From the NCBI RefSeq assembly GCF_000003815.2, contig NC_049984.1, forward strand, positions 27,448,631-27,512,630: a DNA stretch of 64,000 nt, given 5' to 3'. The position numbers and the translations under genes were made by a program. The notes below the pieces were generated by a model. It made no database searches. It worked only from the letters and a program-made list of their open reading frames with translations, and was not told the DNA's origin. This document shows, piece after piece, positions 48,898-57,799 of this stretch (its first letter is position 1; every line of letters begins with the position of its first letter). The DNA is from Branchiostoma floridae (lineage: Eukaryota; Chordata; Leptocardii; Amphioxiformes; Branchiostomatidae).

Positions 48898-48986
48898 CTT
48901 TCAACGTAGATTTTAGGAACTCCCCTAATAGAATGTAAAACAAAGAGTCGCTCACCACAATAGTCGGGGCAAAGCTTTTGTAGTAT

Positions 48987-49380
48987 TCATAAGTAGTTAA
49001 TGAACGTGATCAAGTTCTTTGACACACTAATTTCCGTGCTCTCGTCTATCATAAGGGAGACTGCTTTGCAGTTCCGGATTTCATGTAGCATGGCCTCATC
49101 TATGATCGCTGACATGAACTTCGCAAAGTAGTTGACCATACCAAGAAAACGTTGCACTGCTTGCACATCTTCTGGTTGCGGCATCTCTTGTATGGCTCGT
49201 ACCTTCTCTGGGTCGGAATCCGTTCGCTGTCAGTAGCTGTCCCATATAAGGTACTTCTTTCAGCTTGAGTCGCATTTTCTTCTTGTTCAGGTTTCTCTCT
49301 GTTGCTCTTACTAGGAGCTTGTATAGATTCTCGTCATGATCTTGGATGGCGTCTGCTTCCGTGTCGCCACATCCAAACAC
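48987..49380 (-). pseudogene. Ty3/gypsy reverse transcriptase fragment joined to hAT-like sequence
   Basis: The minus strand reads FGCGDTEADAIQDHDENLYK, KKKMRLKLKEVPYMGQLLTA (the RT thumb region) and, in another frame, MPQPEDVQAVQRFLGMVNYF. The last frame continues without a stop into EAMLHEIRNCKAVSLMIDES and TEISVSKN, a segment typical of hAT-related DUF4371-type proteins. Confidence 0.6.
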
Positions 49381-49782
49381 GAGGATGTGCTAGAGGGACG
49401 TCAACACCTTAAAGTCCCTCTAGCACTTCGTGTTGTCTCCTCTGATATTCCTCTGGGGCCGTGGAAATCCAGATTTGACGGGAGAAAAATGGTGGACGGC
49501 CGTGGGCACATAAGTGTATTTGTTGGGTGGCATCGCCTTGTCCATGACTTTGCCTGCTGTGCGATGGAGTCCAAAATATTGTGCACATGATACACCGTTG
49601 GTGTTAGTGCTTCAGCTACGCGATACATCTCGGTATGTCGGACACATCTCGGTATGTCGGACACCCCTCGCCTCCTGTCTTCTGCTGGTTTTGGCTGTCG
49701 CGCTGTCTGTCACAGGCCTTCCTTTTCTGGTGAGGTTTGCTATGCCAATCACCTCCGCGGCTGTCATTGCGCGACCTCGTGT

Positions 49783-49913
49783 ACGTGTTGACGCCGGTAG
49801 CTCACAACTTGTAGGCAGCCGTCACATCCGCACTTCTCCCATGGACACTTTCCTTGTGGCACCTTTACGCCGTGTACCCTACACTTCTTACAGTGGTACT
49901 CCTTCCTCTCCAT
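49783..49913 (-). pseudogene. DM-domain-like zinc module
   Basis: The minus strand reads KEYHCKKCRVHGVKVPQGKC then PWEKCGCDGCLQVVSYRRQ. The pattern C-x2-C-x2-H-x8-C-x4-C-x-C-x2-C is that of the DM domain (doublesex/DMRT) except that the stretch before the third Cys is about four residues short and lacks the second zinc-binding His. The upstream frame is a translated CA repeat, so this is not an intact gene. Confidence 0.5.
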
Positions 49914-50051
49914 GATGTTGGCAAGTCTGGGTTGACGGGTGCATCGGTCCTCATTTATATGCCCTTCGTACCCCTCGGTACCCCGCCCTCGTCGGGACCA
50001 CCGACGTCGTTGGTTGTTTTTTCCCTTCACTTCAGAGCACAGGAGCACGCA

Positions 50052-50054
<3 letters not shown>

Positions 50055-50095
<41 letters not shown>
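50055..50095 (+). repeat. (CA)n microsatellite
   Basis: About 19 CA units; it creates artificial Cys-Val and Thr-His frames. Confidence 0.95.
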
Positions 50096-50096
<1 letters not shown>

Positions 50097-50218
50097 TGGG
50101 ATGGGAAATATGGTGTGTGACTTTTTTCCTGGCATCAGTTTTTGTTCTGTTTCCACTAGTCAAAGCAGAGCCAATCAACCTCCACCAACTCAACAGCCTG
50201 ATTGCAGATCCACCACAT

Positions 50219-50430
50219 TTATTCAGGATAATTTTCCAGAAATCCATTATCCGCCGTCTTGCCTCGCGGCTTTGGTATTGTTCCCTCCCGCAAATACATC
50301 CAGGCACAGGTTGAACACTTTATTCCTGTGATTTCTACTGATGTGTTGGAGACAGTCTTGCTTTTCGGCAGGAGGCAAACCGGCTTCACGTAGGGCCGTG
50401 TTGGTGCCGTTGAAAATTTTAGAATCATTT
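50219..50430 (-). pseudogene. fragment related to the 32.1-33.3 kb transposase
   Basis: The minus strand reads FNGTNTALREAGLPPAEKQD and FNLCLDVFAGGN across frames, matching NGTNEALRQAGHPPVNKQD and FNLDLDVFKGGN at 32133-32300. Confidence 0.45.
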
Positions 50431-50659
50431 TACAATGATGATTTGATCAGCTGACGTGTTGCGTGCTGCCAAACAAAGAATTTGCACGGAATTGTGTCAA
50501 CGTGGATTTGCAAGTTGGAAGTAATTAAGTGCAATGAGTACTGTGGCAGATTCATTTCCACAATTGGTTTGCAATGGTGAAAATTTGATCAACTGAAGGG
50601 CGAAGAAGTTACACCAAATTATATCTATCGATGTCTTTTTGTGATTTTGAAGTTAACAA

Positions 50660-51207
50660 CTATGACAACATCAGCCAAGATGTTGGTTTTTGATGGTGGC
50701 TTCCTGTTCCCCATGTTTGAGTTCCGCCGGGCCGTCCATCATCAATGTGTACCAGTGAACCTTCATCCGATCCTTCAACGCTTTGTTCACGCCTACATCC
50801 AAGGGCTGGAGGACACTGGTGAGCCCGTGTGTCGACCTTGCGTTCTGTCAGCAGCTGTTTTATTTCACCGCATAAGTGGAACTGGCGGAATCCCACACGA
50901 GCAGCCGGCGTGCCGTCTTGGCGGACGGGGAAGATGTCGATGTGTCCCGAGCCAACTTCATGCAACCATCCTCATCATTCCACGCGCTAGGCATGACCCA
51001 CACCGGGAACTTGCAGCCAGGAGGGAGGACGCCGGCCCCTTGCTTCCTCTTCCCACGGAAGATCACTGACAGCGGGTACTTCCCGCCGTCAGCGGTCACG
51101 GTGCACACAACGGTGCATCGCTTCTTACCGGCCCCGGTCGTCTTCATCTTGCAGTCTTTCTTCCCGGTGTAGTCGATGGTTGTGTCCGATGGAAGGTTGA
51201 AAGTCAT
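50660..51207 (-). pseudogene. pogo/Tigger-type DDE transposase fragment
   Basis: 51207-50860 reads MTFNLPSDTTIDYTGKKDCK, GAGKKRCTVVCTVTADGGKY and PLSVIFRGKRK, the first catalytic block region of the DDE_1 (jerky/Tigger) family. After frameshifts LVWDS..EIKQLLTER continues toward 50860. Degenerate. Confidence 0.7.
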
Positions 51208-51225
51208 GAGTGTTTAGTTGGCAAA

Positions 51226-51435
51226 CTAGATTGATTGTATTCTTCTGTTTGCTATTTGCTGATTTCCCTTTTCTATTTGCTGATTAAGATGTATCAGGAC
51301 ACTAGGCAGTGATTTGTAAAGGGCATCCGTTGCATCGTCATGCGACAACCACCTGACCTCCTTTGGCTGCTTCAGTTTCAGCTCCATCTCATGGAGGATT
51401 TTCTGTAGGAAAAGATGCATTGTAATGATGAACAA
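51226..51435 (-). pseudogene. hAT-related fragment
   Basis: ILHEMELKLKQPKEVRWLSH then DDATDALYKSLPSVLIHLN matches the 'LKQ..RWLSHD.A' block of hAT-like (DUF4371/ZNF862-like) proteins. It is separate from, and in the wrong order to form one gene with, the piece at 49.0 kb. Confidence 0.6.
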
Positions 51436-51689
51436 ATGCTTTAGAATATTGCAGAAAGAGAATTGTTCAGTTGATGTCTTACAAGTTTTATGGCTCTTTT
51501 AGAAATTATTAACGTAAATTTGAATGACTTCATTTTACACAGGTACCGGGAGCGGCTGATTTAAATTCTACATTTGTTCAAAAAGTGATTTATATTGTGG
51601 CACTTATATGTGTAGCATATGTTTCCAACCCCAGAAGGTCCGTAACGTTTGCTAATGATTAATTAGTTATGAATACGCGAAAATGTTTA

Positions 51690-52040
51690 TCTTTGGGCTC
51701 TCCGGAGGGGCGCAGTCGGCTCTGTGGGAATGGCGAAGTAATCCCCGGGTAGCTTTGCGCATGCGCTCTGTTAACCGGGGAAAGAAAAATGGCCGCCATG
51801 TTTTCTCCCGATTCCCCCAAGTTATAATTACGGCCCGACTCGACGCGATTTTGCTCGAAACAAACTGAGTTTGTAGCGTTGGTACTATGTATAAACATCT
51901 ACAGGGGATTGTCATTTTGGACGATTATTTTTGCTCTAGTATCTCACCAAGTCAGCCGATTTCGACCGTGTGTTGGGCCTCTGTCTGCACACTTCTCATT
52001 TGTTTTGACTAGAAGATGGCGACGGAACTACGTGTACATA
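51690..52040. promoter_or_regulatory. NRF1/YY1-type promoter-like segment
   Basis: TTTGCGCATGCGCTC (palindromic NRF1 core GCGCATGCGC) at 51756, the palindromic AAAATGGCCGCCATGTTTT (two overlapping YY1-type ATGGC sites) at 51786, and AAGATGGCGACGG at 52013. Such sites mark TATA-less housekeeping promoters in animals. No convincing first exon is assigned on either strand. Confidence 0.45.
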
Positions 52041-52299
52041 AGATCACATAGCGATGTGTCCTCTGCTGATATTTTCCTACTTGCTATAACTTACCCGGAA
52101 ATTGTAGCGTTTATGCGTTTGTGATAACATCTAAGAGTTTATATTGGCATTTCGAAAACTGTATCTGAAAACTGTTGTTTGTAAAACGGCGACGGACATC
52201 TTACATAGCTACATACCGATGTGTTCTCTGCAAGAATTTTTCTTACTTACCATTCAAAATATTCCAAATACTTTCATATTGACGAAGTTTGGGTTTGGT

Positions 52300-52744
52300 A
52301 AGTCTGATCCTACTGTGGTGTTCATGCAACTAAATAGCAATTTTGACAATGTTGCAGTCAAGGCAACACTGACAAAGTTACATGTTACATATAAACACAC
52401 CAGCCGGTGAAAGACTGTGTCCAACATGCCATGATAATATTGAAAATGAATCCCACTTTATAAAGGATTGTCCAACTTATAGATTATGATATAGAGAGAC
52501 AAAAAATATTACAGTCTATTAAATGCAAATCTGATACAATGTTACCACCTTCCAAGACAGAAATGTTAAATATGTTACTATCATGTTACTGATATATCTG
52601 CCTATGTCGGTCAATTTATATTTAACTCATTTAAAAAACGAGACAATATTATACTATCATGAACCAGCACATAGGGCTAGCCTGATTGTAAATATTATAT
52701 ACCACGTAATTGTATAAAATAGATTAGTCTCTTAGATTTTTAGA
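52300..52744 (+). mobile_element. 3' part of a LINE ORF2, degenerate
   Basis: The plus strand at about 52405-52490 reads ERLCPTCHDNIENESHFIKD then CPTY, the C-terminal Cys-His motif of many invertebrate LINE polymerases. Stops follow. Its tail resumes at 53591 after the inserted element. Confidence 0.6.
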
Positions 52745-53590
52745 TACAGTCAAACCTGCCCGAGCGACCACCTCTTCTCAGCGACCACCTGGGCATTTCG
52801 ACCGCTTTTTCTCGGTCCCGATTTTTTTTCCTATTGACGTAAGCATTAAGCGACCTTTTCTCAGCGACCACCTGGCCAACGCGACCGCGACCGGCCCAAA
52901 TTGGGCCCCTTAACGACCGCATCATTTTCAAAATTGAGGTTTTCATCGATTTTTGATGATAACTAGTGCGATTTTGTGCCGAAATCGACCAGTTTGCGTC
53001 GGATTTTGACTGTCATTACGATGTTATGTTTAGAATAAAGATTGCGGCGGTCAATGGGTGGGTCAATGGGGCTGTCTACCGTAATATGGGAGGAAATTTC
53101 TAAGAAAGATCTGTGTAGCTCAAACCTTTTAAAGAAAGATCTGTGTGAGTGCTTTTGTCCAACTGTACTGTACATTCACCCTTGGGTAAGTACGCTATTT
53201 GGACGTACCGGGCATAGAATTCGAAAGGTGCACCGTAGTTATTTCGGATACGACGATCAAGAACACAGCGACGCATAAAGGCTTGTATGGTAACTGACAG
53301 CATCAAAGTTTCCTTACTGTCTAAAACGTTAGTGTACAAATATTAAACTGTATCGTATAAAAGCTGGGGTTAAATTTACAATTTACAGTGTGCGTGTTGT
53401 ATTTGACATTAAATACCTCGCTTCTTTGCGTGCGTGCAGTGTGCTTGCTATTTGCCATTAAACACAACGGAAACCGTTATACTTTGCATAGGGCATGTTT
53501 TGAGTCGATACTCTTCTCAGCGACCACCTGTCCAAATCGACCGTTTTTGTCCGGTCCCCCGGGTGGTCGTCTTGGGCAGGTTTGACTGTA
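52745..53590. mobile_element. non-autonomous Tigger/pogo-like element, 846 bp
   Basis: Perfect ends TACAGTCAAACCTGCCC and GGGCAGGTTTGACTGTA, with TA at both ends as in Tc1/mariner-pogo insertions and CAGT.. termini as in Tigger elements. Subterminal copies of GCGACCACCT in both orientations. No transposase inside. It sits within the 3' region of a LINE. Confidence 0.8.
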
Positions 53591-53700
53591 CTAGTAACTC
53601 ATGTAGTTAAACTGTTCTGTATGTATTGTATGTACAAGTTGCCAAACACTGTATCCTCTACAGTTGTCGTGCAATAAAGTTCTATCTATAAAAGTTACCA
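53591..53700 (+). mobile_element. LINE tail continuing after the insertion
   Basis: TGTATCCTCTACAGTTGTCG then TGCAATAAAGTTCTATCTAT; the same tail occurs at 8484-8515 (TGTATCATGTACAATTGTCG then TGCAACAAAGTTC). Confidence 0.6.
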
Positions 53701-54660
53701 ACGTCAGTAACGTCTGTAGTAATACCTCATACCTCCCCAGTGCAGTGCACATACACCTTCGTACGCAGGACTTGTTCGCATAGCTGATATGGCACACAAA
53801 GAAACCCGTTCTGAACTACCAAGAAGATTTTGAAGGCATTTTCGAACATGCTACAGCGCTGACGTCAGCTACATAATCAATGATCTCTAAGTATCTACTG
53901 TCTAAGCAGATTTATTTATTTATTTATTAGGATTCTCCACACTGGAGGGTATGTTGGGAAGGAAGATCGTAATTTTTCGTGACTTCTTCCAGATTGATTG
54001 ACACATTGGATATCGATATCACGGAGTGGACTTTTATGGTTGTAACATTATCTATTATGTTTGCCCTATATGAAGGCATATGTGTAGGCGAAATGTTTGA
54101 AGGAAATTCATGACTGACAAATAGTAATTTGCTTTTCTTTAAACTTCAGTCAGCCAATGTTGTTTCAAGTCCCTGACACTTTCCGCGAGAGAAGGCTGGC
54201 CGGTGATTCTCATGTCACTGACTATTTTCTGCTATCTGGTGTCTGTTTACAGAGAGACATCAGATCAGTGAACAGAGATAGTGATCATCCGACCCACAGT
54301 CGTGTTTTGAAAGCCTGGCTATACAGTCCTAATAGTGTTTTATGTTATAGAAAGTCACCTACAATATTAAAACAAAAAGGGTGACAAGGAACGCTAAGCT
54401 AAATTGAATATCACTGAGACTCTATAAGAAAACACACACACAAGAGCATATCAAATTTAGTTACCTTTACTTGAACATAGAAGTTATATTTACAGTTTTT
54501 TACAAGCAAAGTGAGGATGAGGAGAAGGTACAAAATATGTTTTGTGATTACATGAAGTGGTATATGTTGTAAAGTTTTTTGTTTTTGCCTTTCCATTGTG
54601 ATGCATTATAATGTTAACCCTTGCAAGAACTTTTTCCAAAAACAAAACAAAAATACAATA
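53700..54660. other. no gene recognised
   Basis: TATTTATTTATTTATTAGGA at 53908 and short frames only. Confidence 0.5.
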
Positions 54661-55040
54661 GTTGTCAACAGAATATAATACTAAGTTATGTACCTTCCAG
54701 GTCTTCTTTGATGTGTCTCCATGTTGCAAACGAACTGTGTCCTGAAGTACCACAGAAGCTACTGTACTATTGTGCCTTCCAGGTTGACAAGAGGTTTCAT
54801 CTGTATCACTTAAACTGCATTACATGTCGGAGAACACATAAGCCCTAACTAAGTTTCTAAGGCTATGTCAAGAAATAAACGATTATAATGTTTATCCTTG
54901 CAAGAACGTTTCCAAAAATATATTTGTCAACAGAATATAATACAAAGTTATGTGCCTTCCAGGTCTTCTTTGATGTCTCCATGTTGCAAACGAACTGTGT
55001 CCTGAAGTACAACAGAAGCTACTATACTATTGTGCTGAAG
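54660..55040. repeat. two direct repeats of about 105 bp
   Basis: 54664-54775 and 54928-55038 match closely (TGTCAACAGAATATAATAC..CCTTCCAGGTCTTCTTTGAT..GAACTGTGTCCTGAAGTAC). The minus strand reads VVLQDTVRLQHGD in both. The first copy has two extra bases that shift the frame. Possibly a duplicated exon or a tandem duplication. Confidence 0.6.
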
Positions 55041-55355
55041 TGGTATATATTGTAAAGTTACGTTTATGAAAACAAAGGAAAGTAAATTGAAAAAAAAATG
55101 CTGCGGTTGTTTCAAAACGTTAAAGCCATGATAGGAAGACAGTGTGTACAGTGTCTGGTTGACCAAACCGACTGTCCACCTACCATGGCTTTACTTTTCT
55201 AAAAAACATGGAAAGTCAACCTTGCAAAAAAAAAAACTTAGAAATGTGGCTTAAAGCCACTGTCCCCGCTTGCTGTTCTTGTAGGGCGTGGTGCGGGAGG
55301 TCTGGCGGGCAGGGCCCCCAGAGGTTCCGCTTCTGGTCCCGCAGCGGCAGACGGG

Positions 55356-55673
55356 CTAGGTGGTAGTGGCCAGGTCCACAACATCGACGTGGTACACCTG
55401 TACAGGAAAAGAACAGAAAAAAGCAGATCAGTGTTTGCATTACTACAAATGTATATCAAATGCACTTAGTCAAAAAGTCCTTTTAGAAAGGTTATATATA
55501 CTTACTTCTCCATGCCTCTGGTCGGCAACCCTGCCGTCATGTAGGCGGATTGGATCTGAAGGGTCAGCGAACCGGGCCCGCATCACCCAGCGCACCTCCT
55601 CTGGGTACACGTAGGTGGGCGTGTCCCGCCCTGGCGCCCGGGAACTCGCCCCAATCCTCCCGTTGGAGCCATG
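55356..55673 (-). CDS. last two exons of an unrecognised gene
   Basis: Exon 55673-55506 (acceptor ttgttag, donor GTAAGT) encodes 56 residues including TYVYPEEVRWVMRARF and RLHDGRVADQRHGE. Exon 55397-55356 (acceptor ctgtacag) adds VYHVDVVDLATTT and stops at TAG 55358-55356. Both junctions are phase 0 and the sequence is GC-rich relative to its surroundings, so coding is likely. I do not recognise the family. It is downstream of RAG1L on the same strand, with the N run 56268-57029 between them, so earlier exons may be in the gap. It could also be a second gene of the same mobile unit; nothing seen here proves that. Confidence 0.5.
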
Positions 55674-56267
55674 CTAACAAGGGATAAACCAACATAGACC
55701 AGGTTCACTCAACAATTTATGCATTACTGCAAGATTTTATATAGTGAACGATTATACCCATTTCAGGATTTCATGCATAACACATTATGATAAAACTGCA
55801 CTTCATTTATTGTTATTTTTTCAACAACAATGGAATTTTGTAGCTCACGTCTGAATCTTACCAGCAGCTTAGTCTGCGCATCCTAGACTGCGCAGGTGAC
55901 GTATTGGATATTTAATGAGGTCAGTTGGCCATGCACCACCATGCGACATCTGGCAACATTGCAGGTCTAGAACTGCTACCATCACTTCTAACCAATGATA
56001 TACCAGGATTTCGATCACGTGGTTCCTTCATTTTGGAGAAGACGGCAGCTATTGTTCCTGGCTTTCTCGCGTTTCGGCCGAAATTTAGCGTTCATCGGGC
56101 CGCTGGAAGTGCCGCGTCAGCACAACTACGTGCAAGATCATGTGTAGAAGTAAAATCGAGATTTTTACATCAAACGGAGTTTTGATGCCGCTAAAAAGCA
56201 CGGATATAGTTCGTCAAAGCTACCAAACGTCATCCTGTGGACAGCTCTGCAGCGTATGTTTTTTTTA

Positions 56268-57029
56268 NNNNNNNNNNNNNNNNNNNNNNNNNNNNNNNNN
56301 NNNNNNNNNNNNNNNNNNNNNNNNNNNNNNNNNNNNNNNNNNNNNNNNNNNNNNNNNNNNNNNNNNNNNNNNNNNNNNNNNNNNNNNNNNNNNNNNNNNN
56401 NNNNNNNNNNNNNNNNNNNNNNNNNNNNNNNNNNNNNNNNNNNNNNNNNNNNNNNNNNNNNNNNNNNNNNNNNNNNNNNNNNNNNNNNNNNNNNNNNNNN
56501 NNNNNNNNNNNNNNNNNNNNNNNNNNNNNNNNNNNNNNNNNNNNNNNNNNNNNNNNNNNNNNNNNNNNNNNNNNNNNNNNNNNNNNNNNNNNNNNNNNNN
56601 NNNNNNNNNNNNNNNNNNNNNNNNNNNNNNNNNNNNNNNNNNNNNNNNNNNNNNNNNNNNNNNNNNNNNNNNNNNNNNNNNNNNNNNNNNNNNNNNNNNN
56701 NNNNNNNNNNNNNNNNNNNNNNNNNNNNNNNNNNNNNNNNNNNNNNNNNNNNNNNNNNNNNNNNNNNNNNNNNNNNNNNNNNNNNNNNNNNNNNNNNNNN
56801 NNNNNNNNNNNNNNNNNNNNNNNNNNNNNNNNNNNNNNNNNNNNNNNNNNNNNNNNNNNNNNNNNNNNNNNNNNNNNNNNNNNNNNNNNNNNNNNNNNNN
56901 NNNNNNNNNNNNNNNNNNNNNNNNNNNNNNNNNNNNNNNNNNNNNNNNNNNNNNNNNNNNNNNNNNNNNNNNNNNNNNNNNNNNNNNNNNNNNNNNNNNN
57001 NNNNNNNNNNNNNNNNNNNNNNNNNNNNN
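56268..57029. other. assembly gap, 762 N
   Basis: Unsequenced bases lie between RAG1L and the partial gene at 55.4-55.7 kb. Apparent reading frames through this run are artefacts. The gap is where a tail-to-tail partner gene or a transposon end would be looked for first. Confidence 0.98.
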
Positions 57030-57521
57030 ACCTATTGGTTCTCTGTTTTCTATATTTCCAAACAGATTACTCACTCCTGTGATTTCTCCCACAATATTGA
57101 CATAATTTGTAACTTGTATACAGTCGTACTGATTGGCACTACATAATTTTTGTATACAGTAATGATGACCTGAAGTGACAAGATCAGTCCATGACAGAAG
57201 ACGACTCCTTCCTTGACTGAAGATGGTATGCAGGTAATACTGATTCACACTACATGCCGATTGACATTATACAGTACATAGTATACAGTAAATCACTGAA
57301 TGAGTAATACTAATTCTAACTAACTAGTAATAACTAGTCTACATGCTGTCTGACATTGTATTGGTAGTAATTTGCAGTTCATGCAACATTTTTTCACGTG
57401 ACTACAGGCAGGGGAGTTGACATTACATGTAGAACACTCCGAAGTACCTGCACTGTTTTTGTATCTTACTTTTTACTTGTGCATTTCTTGTGTATCATTG
57501 AAATGTAAGATCATGGGAAGC

Positions 57522-57799
57522 CTAGCCTATGGTGTTGGTTGGGCAGACCCCGATCAGATGGCTTGTGAGTGTTGACTTGAGTCGTGCCACAGGGTCGGGA
57601 ATGGTACAGGTGGGTCTTGCCAGGGAGTTAAACAGTGCATGGACATGCTCAACTCCCTGCTCTGCCATGAACCCCAGCCCGAACCCCCACCTCCTGATGC
57701 AGGGAACCACATGATCTTCTAGCATGTGCATCTTTATTGGTACGGTGCCATTGGGGACATTGCTTCTGTAGTATGACATGAAGTCTTTGATGGCTTTGT
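57522..57799 (-). CDS. RAG1L: RAG1L last exon: zinc-binding HxxxxH and catalytic glutamate region
   Basis: The exon starts after an acceptor (tttccag) and finishes the codon GAC; it ends at TAG 57524-57522. It carries H-x4-H (KMHMLEDHVVP, H1018/H1023), which I align with RAG1 H937/H942, followed 17 residues later by AEQGVEHVH, which I align with the RAG1 'SEGNESGNK' segment holding E962. About 37 residues follow before the stop, so the C-terminal tail is shorter than in vertebrate RAG1. The alignment is by eye; either E1040 or E1044 could be the catalytic residue. Confidence 0.8.

Noticed and set aside
50032-50331. Cys-Val and Thr-His repeat proteins
   Set aside because: Translations of a (CA)n microsatellite.
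56140-57248. Large open frames of about 280-330 codons
   Set aside because: They are almost entirely N and carry no information.
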